DNA of 64,000 nt. Origin: Schistocephalus solidus. Taxonomy: Eukaryota > Platyhelminthes > Cestoda > Diphyllobothriidea > Diphyllobothriidae. A model generated the notes under the pieces. The model did not search any database. It was not told the DNA's origin and saw only the letters and a program-made list of their open reading frames with translations. The stretch is taken from positions 124,001 to 188,000 of the forward strand of contig WEDG01001294.1 in assembly GCA_017591395.1 (NCBI GenBank), written 5' to 3'. Position numbers and translations under genes: made by a program. Positions 1 through 11,800 of this stretch are shown in pieces. Every line of letters begins with the position of its first letter. Position 1 is the stretch's first letter.

Positions 1-1066
1 CTACACAGTTGTCGACGTGAATTCATGACGTCAATCTCCTGCTTGCTACTGATTGATCAAAAGTTGATGAGTACTCTGGTGAAATGGTCACGTATTCATT
101 GTCTGCCGGCAGTAGGGGTGCTGTGCAAAGCACCGTTTTGGGTGAAGTGGAAAGCGTATCTACTGCGCTTAAAGACTTTTTCCTGGTTCACGCACAGTAT
201 ATCCTTACATATGTTTGCGAATATACTTTTATTTCCTCGCTGGGCGTCCATCAGACTAACTGTGTGCGAACATCCTCCAAAGTTGGTCGTTTTTCCTGGA
301 GTCCCTCATTATTTACAGTGTGGGAGCATTTGCCAGAGACATGGAGGTGAGTAGAGAGACTGTTCCCCAGATGCTAACATTTTTCGCATCGGTTGGACAG
401 GAAATATAATTTCTACTAGTTCTTGCTGCTTCTAGGATCCGCATTTTTTCTGGCGTTTGAGATGAACCTGGACAACGAACTTGCTCGGCCTGAACAAATG
501 ATTGCTGCTTTTCAGTTCGTAAAGAGTTTCTTGAGATCCTGAGGGTGTTTCCTGTGTCCCGGTACCCTAGAAAACTTTAAAATCCGGTTAGCCATACTTT
601 GAGGGCTAGAATTTTCCTAGACTGTATTTAGAATCGAAAAGGCTCATGTGAAATTACCGACAAGGCTTATTTGCTGTATACCTATTGCCTCGCGCGAGTT
701 GTGCTGGCGACCAAGGTCAGCACTGGTTTTCATCTGATAGAAACTATAAATAATTGCACGTACGATGTTTGGTTTGGCTCTGCGGTATCTTGAGGACAGT
801 ACACTGTCTTCGGGGACGTGACAATACCGTGGCAGTGGACTCCCAGGGCCTGGTTGTGCAACCGGTAGTCTGCAGTCCTCGTGGAATCTGATGCGCTTGG
901 CATCGACTTCGAGAAATTTCGTTTGTGTTTTCCGCAACTCCGCACGCCAAAAGCACCCATAGAATACCATGAAAATATATCCGTTAAGCCTCCTCGATGC
1001 CCTTAAATTCAAGATGTCGACTTGTTCTGCCCGACTGTAAGCACTTTCCGAGTAAACTGAAAACTA
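1..1066. other. unassigned sequence upstream of CR1 copy
   Basis: No gene is recognised here. Short open frames (25-354 on the + strand, 644-1012 on the minus strand) show no family motif and overlap on several frames, so they are probably chance. The far right end may hold the degraded 5' untranslated region of the CR1-like element that becomes readable near 1067. Confidence 0.4.
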
Positions 1067-1760
1067 ACATTCCTGTACACCAATGCACAGAGTATATTAT
1101 CGAAGCTCGACGAGCTTAAGATTCATGTCTGCGATCTATCTCCAGATATAATTTCCGTAACAGAAACTTGGTCGTCCCAACACATGGACTACCGGGAGGT
1201 AGCTATGGCTGGCTTCCAAATTTTTAAAAAAGACAGGAAAGAGCGTCAAGGAGGTGGCGTACTCACATACGTGAAAAGCGAACTTACAGTTTTAGACAAA
1301 ACTTATAAACTCACGTCTACTTCCGAGGCGATATGGCTATCCGTAAAAGTGTCAGGTACATCAAGTCTAGATGTCTGACAGTCTACCGCCCACCGAGGAG
1401 AGACCCCGTAGCCGATGCTTACCTGCTAGAGGAGCTTGAAAAGATTGCTACACGATTGGATATCCTGATCATGGGTGACTTCAATGCGCCTCACATCGAC
1501 TGGAGCTCGACCTGCGCACATAGTTCTGATCTAGCCTTTGACGGTTGTTTTCTGAGCACGACGCTAAAGCTACGTCTCACAAAGCACGTCACTTTTCCAA
1601 CCAGGGTGTGCAAAGGACAACAGGCCAATTGCCTGGACCTAGTTCGCACGAAGTCGCACGACAGCATCGACGAAGTGTCATGTCTACCGCCGCTAGGCAA
1701 AAGTGACCACGTGGTACTGCGATGGGAGTACTCACTATTTTCAATACCAGCAAGACCCAC
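1067..1760 (+). pseudogene. endonuclease domain of CR1-like element
   Basis: Two overlapping frames give one broken apurinic-endonuclease-like domain, the target-nicking part of a LINE. The first frame (about 1067-1378) has the N-terminal strand with SPDIISVTETW, where Glu of TETW is the usual metal ligand, followed by a GGGVLTYVK segment. A +1 shift then moves to the frame 1333-2289, which carries MGDFNAP (about 1471-1491) and the closing SDH motif (about 1702-1710). The key Glu, Asp/Asn and His motifs are therefore all present but split between frames. The frame runs on to a stop at 2287-2289, with a basic linker before the reverse transcriptase. Confidence 0.8.
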
Positions 1761-2339
1761 AACAATCAGAAGGAATATATGGCAAGGCGATTTCGGTGGA
1801 ATGAGGGCCAAACTCATGCGCACTCAGTGGGAACCTTTATTCTTTGGAAACATAACCGAGGACTGGGAAACGCTCCGGGACATACTGCACATGCTCATGG
1901 AAAATCACTGTCCAATTTTGAGAAAAAGGTTAAAGAACAGACCGCGATGGCTTACGCAGGCCTTAAAACTCGAAGTTAACAAAAAGCGGAGATTGTGGAA
2001 AAAATCGCTTACGGACGAAACTCCTGCATTTCTAATTGCGTACAAAATGCAGAGAAATCAGGTCAAGGGCCTCATTGTTAGAACAAGACAGGCTTTCGAA
2101 GTGGACCTACTGAACCGGGCCACCGTAAACCCGAAACTGTTTTACGGTTACCTCAGGCAGAATACACGGAACAAGGATCCGATACCCCTGCTGATGACCG
2201 CCGAGGGCATAGACCTTACTGAAGACGGTGCGAAGGCTGATCATCTTTCGGAATTTTTCCAGTCGCTTTTCACAAAGGAAACGAGATAAGATCACCCTAC
2301 CAATGGCTTCGAAGTGAATACAATAGTCGAGACTGTTAA

Positions 2340-3840
2340 TTTCACCGAGACTACTGTCCTCAAAGGAACTTTTGGGGTTAAAGGAATCTAAGTCTCCGGG
2401 TCCCGATGAAGTACCTGCCAAGCTGTTGAAAGAGCTCGCGAGAGAGTTGGCAAAACCACTCTCTACGCTTTTCCAAACATCCTTTTAGACCGAAAGTCTA
2501 CCAGCCGACTGGAAATCCGCATGGATTACGCCGCTTTATAAGGGTGGAAGCCGGGTCTCTGCAAAAAATTATCGACCTGTCAGCCTAACTTCAGTTTGCT
2601 GCAAAATCATGGAAAAAATAATCAAGCAACAACTTATGCAGTTCGTAGAACATAACAATCTGCTATCCGAGGTCCAGCACGGTTTCCGTAGAGTTAGATC
2701 CTGCGTCATAAATTTGCTCTACTGTTTAGAACGTTGGACTGAAGCGGTCGATAGTGGAAATACGGTGCACGCAGTCTATATAGACTTCAAAAAGGCTTTT
2801 TATAGCGTGCCGCACCACCGCCTTCTTTATAAACTCAACCACATAGGCCTGAGGGGTAGACTTCTCACAAGGATAGAAAACTTCTTAACTGGCCGCTCAC
2901 AAACTGTCCATATCAGCGACAAACAGTCGACCAAGGTTGAGGTTGAGAGTGGTGTTCCCCAAGGCTCTGTTCTCGGCCCTATTTTGTTCATTGTATACAT
3001 TAACGATTGTGCCAACAAACTGGACTGAAATATTGCCATATTGCCGATTATCTCAAACTTTGGCGCGTCATTTCAAACTGTGGCTGACGAAGAGAACTTG
3101 CAGGCAAACTTAAATCGACTCCAGAAATGGTCAAATGACTGGCTCTTGCCGTTTAATGAGAGCCAGTGCAACATCATACGAGTCGGGAAAAGCAATCCTT
3201 CGAACCGTAAGGTTAACAGTCTGAATGGTATTCCACTGAAAGAAGTGGATGCCCAAAAGGACCTTGGAGTCTGGATCACGCCCTCGCTTAAACCCTCCCT
3301 ACATTGCGCAAGAGTAGCGAAGTCAGCCATGTCGATTCTGTACATCGTTAAACGAGCTTTCGCAGCCTTCACTACCAACTGCTTCGCTTAAGTCTTCGGA
3401 AAATTCGTGCGGCCACAGTTGGAGTCCGCTATCCAAGCTTGGAGACCCTGGGCGGCGAAAGACATCAACATCCTCGAAAAGGTCCAAAGGCGAGCAACCA
3501 AACTTGTCCTTGGACATGGCTCACAGCCTTATGAAACACGGCTGTCCAATCTCAATCTCTTTCCTATGCGCTATAGACAGCTTCGGGGGACCTGATACTA
3601 ACATTCCGCATACTACGCGTCCAGGCCTGTTGTCTCGTCCCAGGTGATTTCTTCGAGTTAGCAACAACAACGAACTTGAGAGGTCATCCTCTCAGACTAC
3701 GTGTGACCGGAGCAAGGCTAGACACTCAGAAGTACTTCTTCTCCAAAAGAGTAGTCAAGGCTTAGAATAGTCTTCCTCTGGATGTTGTTATGTCGGACTC
3801 CTTAGAGGTTTTTAAGCGAAAGTAAGATCGATATAATGAT
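2340..3840 (+). pseudogene. reverse transcriptase of CR1-like element, catalytic site damaged
   Basis: Readable blocks in shifting frames run SKSPGPDEVPAKLLKE (about 2385-2433), a stop near 2487, NYRPVSLTS (about 2569-2595), then an open stretch 2609-3028 with YIDFKKAF and SGVPQGSVLGPILF. A stop follows at 3026-3028. The catalytic FADD box should come next, but at 3043-3051 the bases read Ala-Asp-Tyr after a one-base loss, so the second aspartate codon has become tyrosine. Thumb-like sequence (WSNDWLLPFNESQCN, KDLGVWITPSLKP) continues at 3041-3391, and the C-terminal RPQLESAIQAW / VQRRATKLV region at 3407-3595. The ORF tail with stops runs to about 3840. Confidence 0.8.
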
Positions 3841-4434
3841 GCGAGCTACAACACGAACTGAAAGCTGCAAGAGTGACGTCAGCAAATAAGGTATTTATGA
3901 TACTACTAGCTATATTTACGTAACATTTCTTAATGTTTGTTATTTTTGTTTGAGGTCTTGCACTCTCCCATAATTCCCATGCTTGGGTCCTCGAGGTCTT
4001 CGATGCTTAATTATTTACACACCTTGGTGACACCATGAGTGTTCGCATCAGCTGGACCTGGCGGCCGTCGTCCATGAGGTGTATGAACGTTCTCCCTTGG
4101 TTCGAACCGCAATGGACCGAGGATGATCTGGGCATATATTTCCGCCTTTGAAATCCCTCAACAGACTCTGCAATCAGCAAGGGAGCATCTGGCTGATTCA
4201 TGTAACCTCCACAATGCCCCCCGTTGGACCCCCCCACAAGGGCGACAGTTTTTTCTCTTCCTAAATATCACCGGGAGTTTTTTTTCACTGTCTGCTCTTT
4301 TTCAACTATGTTCCACTATGTTGGCCTCGCCAACATATCTAGATACTATTTTTTGATACCACAACTCGCATTTACAATTAGGGAATTCAAAGGTGACTCA
4401 GCTACATCTCCCTCAAATATACTGATACTGATAG
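3841..4434 (+). repeat. 3' untranslated region of CR1-like family
   Basis: About 590 bases are shared almost colinearly with 41890-42479. Both copies end in CAAATATACTGATACTGA, after which the flanks differ. Both keep an open frame on the opposite strand (4007-4237 here) whose predicted residues are nearly the same in the two copies. A GGTTCGAACC box near 4099-4109 is also shared; it looks like a tRNA B box but has no tRNA fold around it. Confidence 0.75.
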
Positions 4435-7400
4435 TGGTGTAAGGTCAAGAGCCCAGTTCCCAGGGCAGCAGTTTAGCCATAGAAAATATGCAGAGGTTGA
4501 GTTGCCACTCGAAACCGAGCAAAAAGCTTTTCTTTGTGAAAATAAGACGAAAGCGAGGACCACCGGGACGGCAGGTTCATAAGTCAGAGCGTGTAAACTC
4601 AACCAGGAGTTCATCCGCAGAGGCTAATAATGTGCAACGTGTGAAAATTTATGCAATCGTGCCGCGGGGGTGAAGAGAGGGCTGGCAGGGATTCACGTTG
4701 CCAGGCTTGCAGTGGTCTCACGGCCTGGTGGTGATGTTTGACCTTGATGGCGATGTGAGCCGCGCCACCTGACTGCGTGGGCGTAGCGCGTGATAACGCA
4801 GGGGTAAGTCAATATCTATTGATGGAGTTGGCGTCTGACAACCGATGCATCCAACCGTTCGTGCCCCGCCTTGCTGGCGACCGGCCCCCGTATCCGCACC
4901 CTGGAAAATTAAAACTCATGGCGTGTGGATAGTAAATTTAGACAGTGGGTAGCCTCACCAAACGGCCCGTTTCCTCGAGTAGTCGTGAGCTGAGGCGTTG
5001 TCCTGTTTGGCCTGAATAGTAGTAAGGACAGTTATTACACGGAATTTAAAAAACTACGCCCAGTCCAGACCTGTATCCAACCGGCCCTTAATCATCCTGC
5101 TTCTGGCGTCCATGGTGGCTGCCGGAAGATGGGCGAGGCTCCTGCTTACTCTGTCTGATGCATTCTATTGCCTTGGACACATTCCTTATGCACGGTAGCG
5201 GGAGCCATATTAGTGGCATCTACTTCCGTTTGTCCATCGAAGGAGCGTACGTATACAAAGGCTGAAGAAATTCTTCGGTTTAATATCAAGTTCAGCACGT
5301 GATGAACTCGTCGATGAAAGGTAATTTCCTGGTTTCCTCTGCTTCTCTTGTAAATTAAACGTCGGAGAATGCGCTGATAAGTAGCTCTTTAAAACCCGAT
5401 AGCCCTTCCCTTTCGATGATGAAAAATTGATCGTCTACGCATCGTGGTGGTTGAAAGCGACCCTTTCCAGCTCTTGCAGGACCGATTCCACAAGCAGGCT
5501 GTGTATTGGGGAACTCATGGGTGTTTCTTCGATTTGTTTCTACGTTCCAGCATTAAAGGAGAAAAAAGTTCATTGGCAGAACGTAACAATTTGCATCAGA
5601 TTCGTGATTTTAAGGGTCCCATGGTTTCTTCTAGATGAGGCGCTAATCGAACGACGTTTATTAGGTGTCTGACGTTTCTGTTCCCCGCTTGCGCTAACTT
5701 CCAGGGACATGGGATTTGGGTTAGGGTGATTGGTGGCGTAATGGATAAAACCTGTCTAGCGCTGGGTCACCTGTAGTAATGGTGGAAGGGAGGAGGTGCC
5801 ACTGACCTCCTGCCTAGCCAATAAAGGTTGCAAAATTTCAAACCACTTTCTAAAATAAGATTATAATTTGTCATGCAAAAGGCTGTCGAATCCCTTATCC
5901 GACATGCTGCACGTAGTTTTCCCCAGTGCAATGTTCTATGGTTGTTCATGTTGAGTATTCGAGAGGCAGAGATTCTTTCAATCCTTATCCTTATTTCATT
6001 GGGAGAGGGTAACTCAAAAAAGCAAAAAAGTATACATTTAATTTTTTACTTGGGCTGACGTTCACAAACACGAATCACCTTCGAAAGCTGTCTACTAGAT
6101 TTTATGAACTTGTCTCAACAGGTTTACCAATATTCGAAACATTTTCAAAATTATTTTGATTATTATGCGCTATTATGCGTCTGCAGTGACATTTTCGTGC
6201 CTTCGTCTATATTCCAGAAATGGTTTCCGCTTAGTTTTTTCTTCATGAGCCCGTTTTGTGGTCTCACCGGGCATGGAGCCTATGAACCCTGTCAGCACCG
6301 CAGGTACATCGGTGCAGTTTTCAATGCTTCGGCAGACATGTGGTCGCTCAATGAGAAAGGGTTTTATTAGCGTGGATTGTTCAGTAAGTAAGGTCTCATC
6401 AACCCGGTGCCAGGAAGAAAATATACCTTTTGGTTTGACTCAACAGGAGCAGGAATTTGATGTTGGAAAACTCGCCAAGAACATGCACGTCCTCCAGCGC
6501 AAGTCCCTCCACCTGGAAAATGGCGTGTAAAAATAAAGATAAATTACAGCTTGTCTATGCCGATCAGAACGTAAACTGAGTCGTATTTTGGATGAATAAG
6601 AATGGGGTTTCCACCGTTCGCCACGTTTTAGTTACCTTCTGAACTAATATTTTTGAGTGCCACGAGAGATTTTTTAGGACCTTAAGCTTTTGTTCCTTCT
6701 TGGGAATAAAAATGGAGAGGCAGGAGGCTAGGTCGGGCTGGCCGTGCTCATGCCCTTTTTCACCCATTAACTGGTTTAATTTGAATGCTTTGTGGGCAGG
6801 CGCGTTGGCATGAGTAAGCAGTCAGTCCCCCGGTTGGCAGAATTTAGGTCAGTTTTTTCTCACTTTTTACAACAATCATTTCATCACTTGCAGTTAATAA
6901 TGAAGGCTGTCTGTTGTGTCATGAGGAACAAATTCAATGTTAAGAAATCCTTTCATGTTGATAAATAAACCATCGTGGTAGCACTGCTCCTTGGAGTTTG
7001 GGATCACAGAGAGCATTCGGAAGTAGTTTCATAAAGCGATTAATCTGTCCACTGTGACCAAGTTAGCAGGAGGATTGTTTAATAAACGTACCTGACGGAA
7101 GAGGAAATCACTGTCAATCCACTTGAGTAAATAAAATACCTATCGTTAGTGGGTCTCCTCTCGGATATCTCTGAGTCCACTTGATGACTCCCTGCTTGTG
7201 CCATTAAACATCCCTTTATGCAGATGAGTGATCATAGTCCATATTTAAGCAAGCATTTTTTAAAATTAAAGACAGATCAGTGGAAGTAAAAAATGTATGT
7301 TGTGCAGCAGGCGGCAAGAAGTACTTATAAAGCTTAGAGGGACTTGAACGCCCATTTTTTGGCCTATACTAGCCTGTATCCTGATCAGTTATCGTCCTTC

Positions 7401-7589
7401 TCATGATAACGTGAGAAATTTAGCGGTCAGTATACCCAATGGGCTTCGTTTAGAATTACTGACATAAACCAAGGAGACGGGGATGATTTTTTTGGATTTT
7501 TAACCATCACCAGCCAGCCATTCCCAAAACCAGCAATAACTGAACTGAGATTCAAATCCAGGATCGTTACTCATTGACTGCTTATTTTG
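4435..7589. other. no recognised gene; includes GC-rich segment
   Basis: A GC-richer block at about 4660-5140 contrasts with AT-rich surroundings and may be part of an unknown repeat. Open frames at 6104-6370 and 6258-6530 overlap in different frames, and neither matches a family I know. At 7505-7570 a short segment (CCAGCCAGCCATTCCC followed by GATTCAAATCC) resembles segments at 52410-52470 and 60310-60340 and is probably a shared short repeat. Confidence 0.35.
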
Positions 7590-7720
7590 CCAGTGAGAGA
7601 AGAGAGAGTTCGGTTGCTGTAGCGCAAGTCACCGGCCTTGCACCTCCCTGCAGTGGAGCACATGGTGGACCGTGTCAGCTTCGACGGTCCGACTGTCGTG
7701 TCGATGTGTACAGTGCTTTA
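7590..7720 (+). repeat. dispersed repeat module B fragment
   Basis: This is a diverged piece of the dispersed repeat seen complete at 14950-15325. Shared marks are the GAGAGAAGAGAGAGTT block, TAGCGCAAGTCACCG, the GTGGAGCACATGGTGGAC block, and CGACGGTCCGACTGTCGTGT at the right end. It lies downstream of the Penelope-like fragment on the other strand. Confidence 0.6.
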
Positions 7721-7849
7721 CCATCAAGCCAGGGACCCACTCTCCTATCAATTTTGGTTGGGACCATTAACTAGGGTTGAAAGGCATTTGCCAATCAGGT
7801 TACGAGGTAGTTTAGTACAAGTTCAGCAGAAGTAGGCTGTTTTTTCGCC

Positions 7850-8875
7850 GGAATCATGGCTTTATTCGTCTGAGGTTTCGAACTCTTACTGGTTTCATCG
7901 TCAGAGATAAAAGCGGCAACAAAAAATAGCAACAGTTAAAGGGGATAGGGTCCAATCAGACACCAGTGACGCCAGTCTGGAGGTGACTGCACAGGGCTTG
8001 GTATGCCGGGGGGACATCGATAATTCGATTGACTGAGTTCTCATCGAAGGCCCAGACTTCAATAAATTCCTGGTTTGCCTTGATTCTGGTGTGGGCGATT
8101 ATCTTCGTGGTTGCGAAGTTGAACTCTTGACCCGTTCCGTAGGCGTGGGCAGTCCCTTTAATAAACCGTCACCGCGTCTCACAGCCAGCTTATGCACGTG
8201 TCTGCGCGATCCAAGCATATATTCAGTCTGTCCTGTGTAATTACGGGAACAGTTTTGGCACGGGATGCAATACACTACACCCGACTGCTCTATAGGATTT
8301 GATCCATCTGTGATTGGCATGATCCTGTTGTGCACGGTAGCTTTTGGCCGGTGTGCAGTTCCGTCACCTAGTTCCGCAGCAATGCGCTCGGTTACTTCTG
8401 ACACGTCCTTGATGTATGGAAGCGCATGCCATACCATAGGGGCTTGTTCTGGTTGGGTCCTCCTCTGACAAACGCGAAGACATCGAAATATGAACGCCTT
8501 CGGATAGCCGTTCTGCATAAACTGGTTGCGGAGAAAACGGGCCTCATGTGCTTTATCTGCCGGGTTGCTGCATTGAGTCTGGATGTTTTTGAATAGTGCT
8601 ATCACACAGCTTCGTACGTGAGTGCCGGATGGTCGCTGTGAAAATTGAGAAGCTGCATTATGTTTACCGCCTTCCTGAAGACCTCCATTTCTATTTTGCC
8701 GTTGCAATTTTCCCTGACGCGTACATCAAGGAAGGGGAGTTGCTGCTCTTTTTCCTTTTTCCCTCGTGAATTGTATAGCTGCGAAGATCGAGTTAAGGTG
8801 ATCATGGAAATGCTGCAGTATGTTCCTCTTGACGATAACAAACGTGTCGTCTACCTAACACTTACACTAGCTTAA
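7850..8875 (-). mobile_element. Penelope-like retroelement, 3' part
   Basis: On the minus strand this holds the end of a reverse transcriptase, a linker, a GIY-YIG endonuclease domain (8099-8870) and a 3' non-coding tail (7850-8098). The tail is repeated on the + strand at 51795-52060, which supports it as part of the element. Near 7860-7910 (minus strand) the tail has CTGACGATGA followed 13 bases later by TTCGAAAC. That resembles the CUGANGA...GAAA core of the hammerhead ribozymes known in Penelope-like elements, but stem pairing is poor. The 5' part of the element is missing. Confidence 0.8.
8099..8870 (-). pseudogene. Penelope-like reverse transcriptase end plus GIY-YIG endonuclease, broken
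   Basis: Read from 8870 downward, a Val-Asp-Asp-Thr-Phe-Val block is reverse transcriptase motif C of Penelope-like elements. The residue before Val, normally Tyr, is a TAG stop at 8855-8857. The frame continues through QQLPFLDVRV, a conserved Penelope block, to about 8602. A frameshift near 8605 leads into 8099-8610, which contains LPYIKDVSEVTERIAAELG (the linker) and the GIY-YIG-type segment GVVYCIPCQNC...YTGQT (8281 down to 8231), then a conserved Arg (SRRHVHK). The Cys pair after GVVY is typical of these elements. Stop and frameshift mark it as a relic. Confidence 0.8.
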
Positions 8876-11800
8876 CCAGTCGTCAGACAGCAAAACCTGC
8901 CTGTAGATGTCCAGCTCATTTTAATTTTTTTAGAAGTTTTATATTCATTGCACACTTATTTTCATCGACACATGTTTGCTGAACTTGCTTATCTTTCCTT
9001 GAGACTTTACTGTGAAAACACCATTACATGGTATTGTTGAACCTACCTAACGATAGCCTTGACGCGCAAATGACAGTTTGTTGTCAAACTTTCCTAGAGC
9101 AATAGGTACTCTAACAGAAAATCACGTTTAAACACGTAGTATTGTGTTGACACAGTTCCCTTATCAGGAAAAATTATAGAAAACTTTGACACCGGATACA
9201 GTCTTTCCCACGCTATCACCATAAGCTGATGTCTATAAGCGCTACGCTGGCTTTCAGTTATCTGACCTATACAACTGTAAGGATGATTGATGCAAGTGAT
9301 CTGGTGCACAAGGATAGCAAACCAAGCAGCCTCTGCTTTGTGTTATATCTATACAAATGCCTGTGCACAGCCTACAACAGCACAGAAAATTAAGAGGCAA
9401 ATTATTGGTCTGGGTTATAAAAAGAGCATAAATTAATTATTTTTTGACCATACACAAGCGAACAATATCCACCGAAGTCCTGTTGACTGGTTTCTGAAAC
9501 CTGCTCTGGTAGCGATTCGGTCACTAGTTGTGGGTGCTGCCATGTCAAAATTCCTACTTTCCGGGAACATACGTTTAACTACATAAGTGATAAGTATTTG
9601 CTGTTAATTCGTATGACCAATAAATCATATTTCCAGTCGGGTCATTAGAAAGATAGCTGCCTTATAAGCAACGTCAAGGAGAGTGATTAAGCCTTGCACC
9701 AGTTCTTTTCAAATGCACTTTCTGATTGGCAATGACTGTTGGTTGATCAAACGGTGATAGAATTACTAGTCAAACTTGGTTATTCCATGTTTGTGGTGTT
9801 GGATTTTTACGAGGAAATACCTTCCGACCTATGATCAGAAAGTATGCTTAGTGTTGGAAAGTCGTGTTGGAGGGTTGCATATTTCTTTCAGCTCAGTTAA
9901 TATGCATTGTGCAATGTATTTCAATTGGTAAATCTTAAATATATCTACTTGGGTGTATGTAATAGCAGTTTTCCTTAAGGTCACATTTCTTCCTAATTTA
10001 GGGATAGGTTGCAGTTATAGATATCCCTGTTTTTCTGGTGGTCTTGAGGTAAATTGCAGGGAAATTAGGGTACGGAGCGTTATTGGTAGCGTTACGGTTG
10101 GGTTTCAGGGTTGGTGTTAAAGTTTCGAGATGGGAATAGGTAGCCACTGGAATTTAGCAATAAGCCACCTATGGTATGCAAAGTAACCTTTGCCCGTGGT
10201 CAAAGGTTTTCTGCAATAGCATCTTAAATTGTGGAGCCAAAGACCCAAACCAAGACGAGGTTGTCACTACTCATAGATAGAAGATTCTCAGGGAAACACA
10301 TCTGTAGGAAAACATGTTTCTGTTGTCAGAAAAGTGCGGGCAGCGAAAGAGACAATCCCAGCAACTGTTGAATCAAGTTAAGAGCCAACCCATTTGGGTC
10401 GTCAGCCCCCACACGATTCGCGTGCGTGCTCCCGACGTTTGTCGGCTGTGGCTAATTAGTGAAAACCAAAAATCTCGCTTGGCGCGAGTTTCTTAACATA
10501 GCCACACGCGACGCAGTGGGCAATTTGGTTGCTGTCGTCACGACCAAAAGACCTCCATCAGGTCACCCTATTTTTAGTGCATGAATTGCAACAAGCCAGG
10601 TTACATAGTGAAGTTGTTGAACTACCAACAACGGAAAGGCTCAAAACTTAGGAGCCTTTAACCGCCAGTAGGTGGAAATAAATTTAACTCTGCGCTCTAT
10701 GTGTGACAGCATTTTTGTTTGACAGGCAACCAGGTTTACGGCTTAACTTTGGGGCTGACTAAGGGAAGCACATGGTTTGAACGCAACATATAAACGTCTG
10801 CACAAAACTTAGTAGAAGAAAAAGCATAGAATGACCGCTTCTAGTTTATTTACTGGTGAGAGTCAGCTCCTTTCAAAGACAAGTGCGGAGGACATGAGAT
10901 AAAAACCCAGATATTCTGGTACTTGAGCCTGAACTGCAACGCTCTATTGATAAGCCATGGGTCCGTTTCGTATTTATTGCAATTGGGCATATTAATTATC
11001 AATGCATTGTTTTTTATTTAAAGGAGAGAATCATATCAGTATAACTTAATCACAATAGGAAAATTACTTCATTTCTTTTAGTCATGTCAAAATATATTTG
11101 AAGACAAGTATCCTTAGCTATTTTTTCGTGTTCCAAGCGATGGAGACAGCTACTATTCATTTGCTGCTATTTATTTGTCGATAAATTAACGTATTTGAGG
11201 GGTAGTATGCGGAATAATTAAAGACTTCAATTGAAAAATGGGCAAGAACGTAGTATGTGACGTGACTCAGGGAATAAAAGGATAAATTAGCGGGTAATAC
11301 GGGACCGGTGACAATAGGAATTTAGTGGATGAAGCTAAATGAATAAAGGGAGACGGCCAACCCAATTGTTTTTCAATCAGGACCAAAGTGAGGAGATATG
11401 TGCCCAGATGCTGCGAACGTCTTCTCCACTAAAATCTGTCTCGCACGCATACTATTGCAGAGTTGTCGGGGCAGAAAAGATTCGTGTCGCTTCCGCAAAG
11501 TAACTATTGCATTTTGCGCAGAGGTGAAAATTATCAAATCAAATGGGAATACCATGACTGAATTACGCTGTCTGGTAAAACCAGTAAGATAGTTAACTTT
11601 GCTTACCTAAGAATAGGCTTGTGGGAAGACATATTTTGTCACGTTCTTGTAAATGAGATAAACAGTACAACATTTTGCAACTTTCTGCTTGTCTTCTCTA
11701 CCGAAAAAGATTTAATTCGAAAGTGAAACACTATGAATGAATTCGTTGCAGCTGCGCTACCCAGTGAAATTAACTATTTCCAGCTGTTTTTTCCACAAGT

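Larger units (their letters stand above)
1067..4434 (+). mobile_element. CR1-like non-LTR retrotransposon, near full length, dead
   Basis: The order of parts is apurinic endonuclease (about 1067-1760), linker, reverse transcriptase (about 2340-3400), C-terminal region (to about 3840), and a 3' untranslated region ending near 4434 in a short tandem tail (ACTGATACTGAT). The end point is set by comparison with a second copy at 41585-42479, where homology stops at the same tail. Element-specific motifs are GDFNAP in the endonuclease and SGVPQGSVLGPILF in the reverse transcriptase, typical of the CR1/Jockey group. Frameshifts near 1340-1378 and 3030, several stops and a damaged catalytic site show it is not active. 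No ORF1 (gag-like) was recognised upstream. Confidence 0.85.

Noticed and set aside
4099..4109. tRNA B-box-like GGTTCGAACC in the CR1 3' region (and at about 42149)
   Set aside because: No A box at the right distance and no cloverleaf on either strand; it is simply conserved element sequence.
10060..10130. Telomere-like GGTTAG richness
   Set aside because: Too diverged and short, with no flanking inverted arms, unlike 31632-32043.
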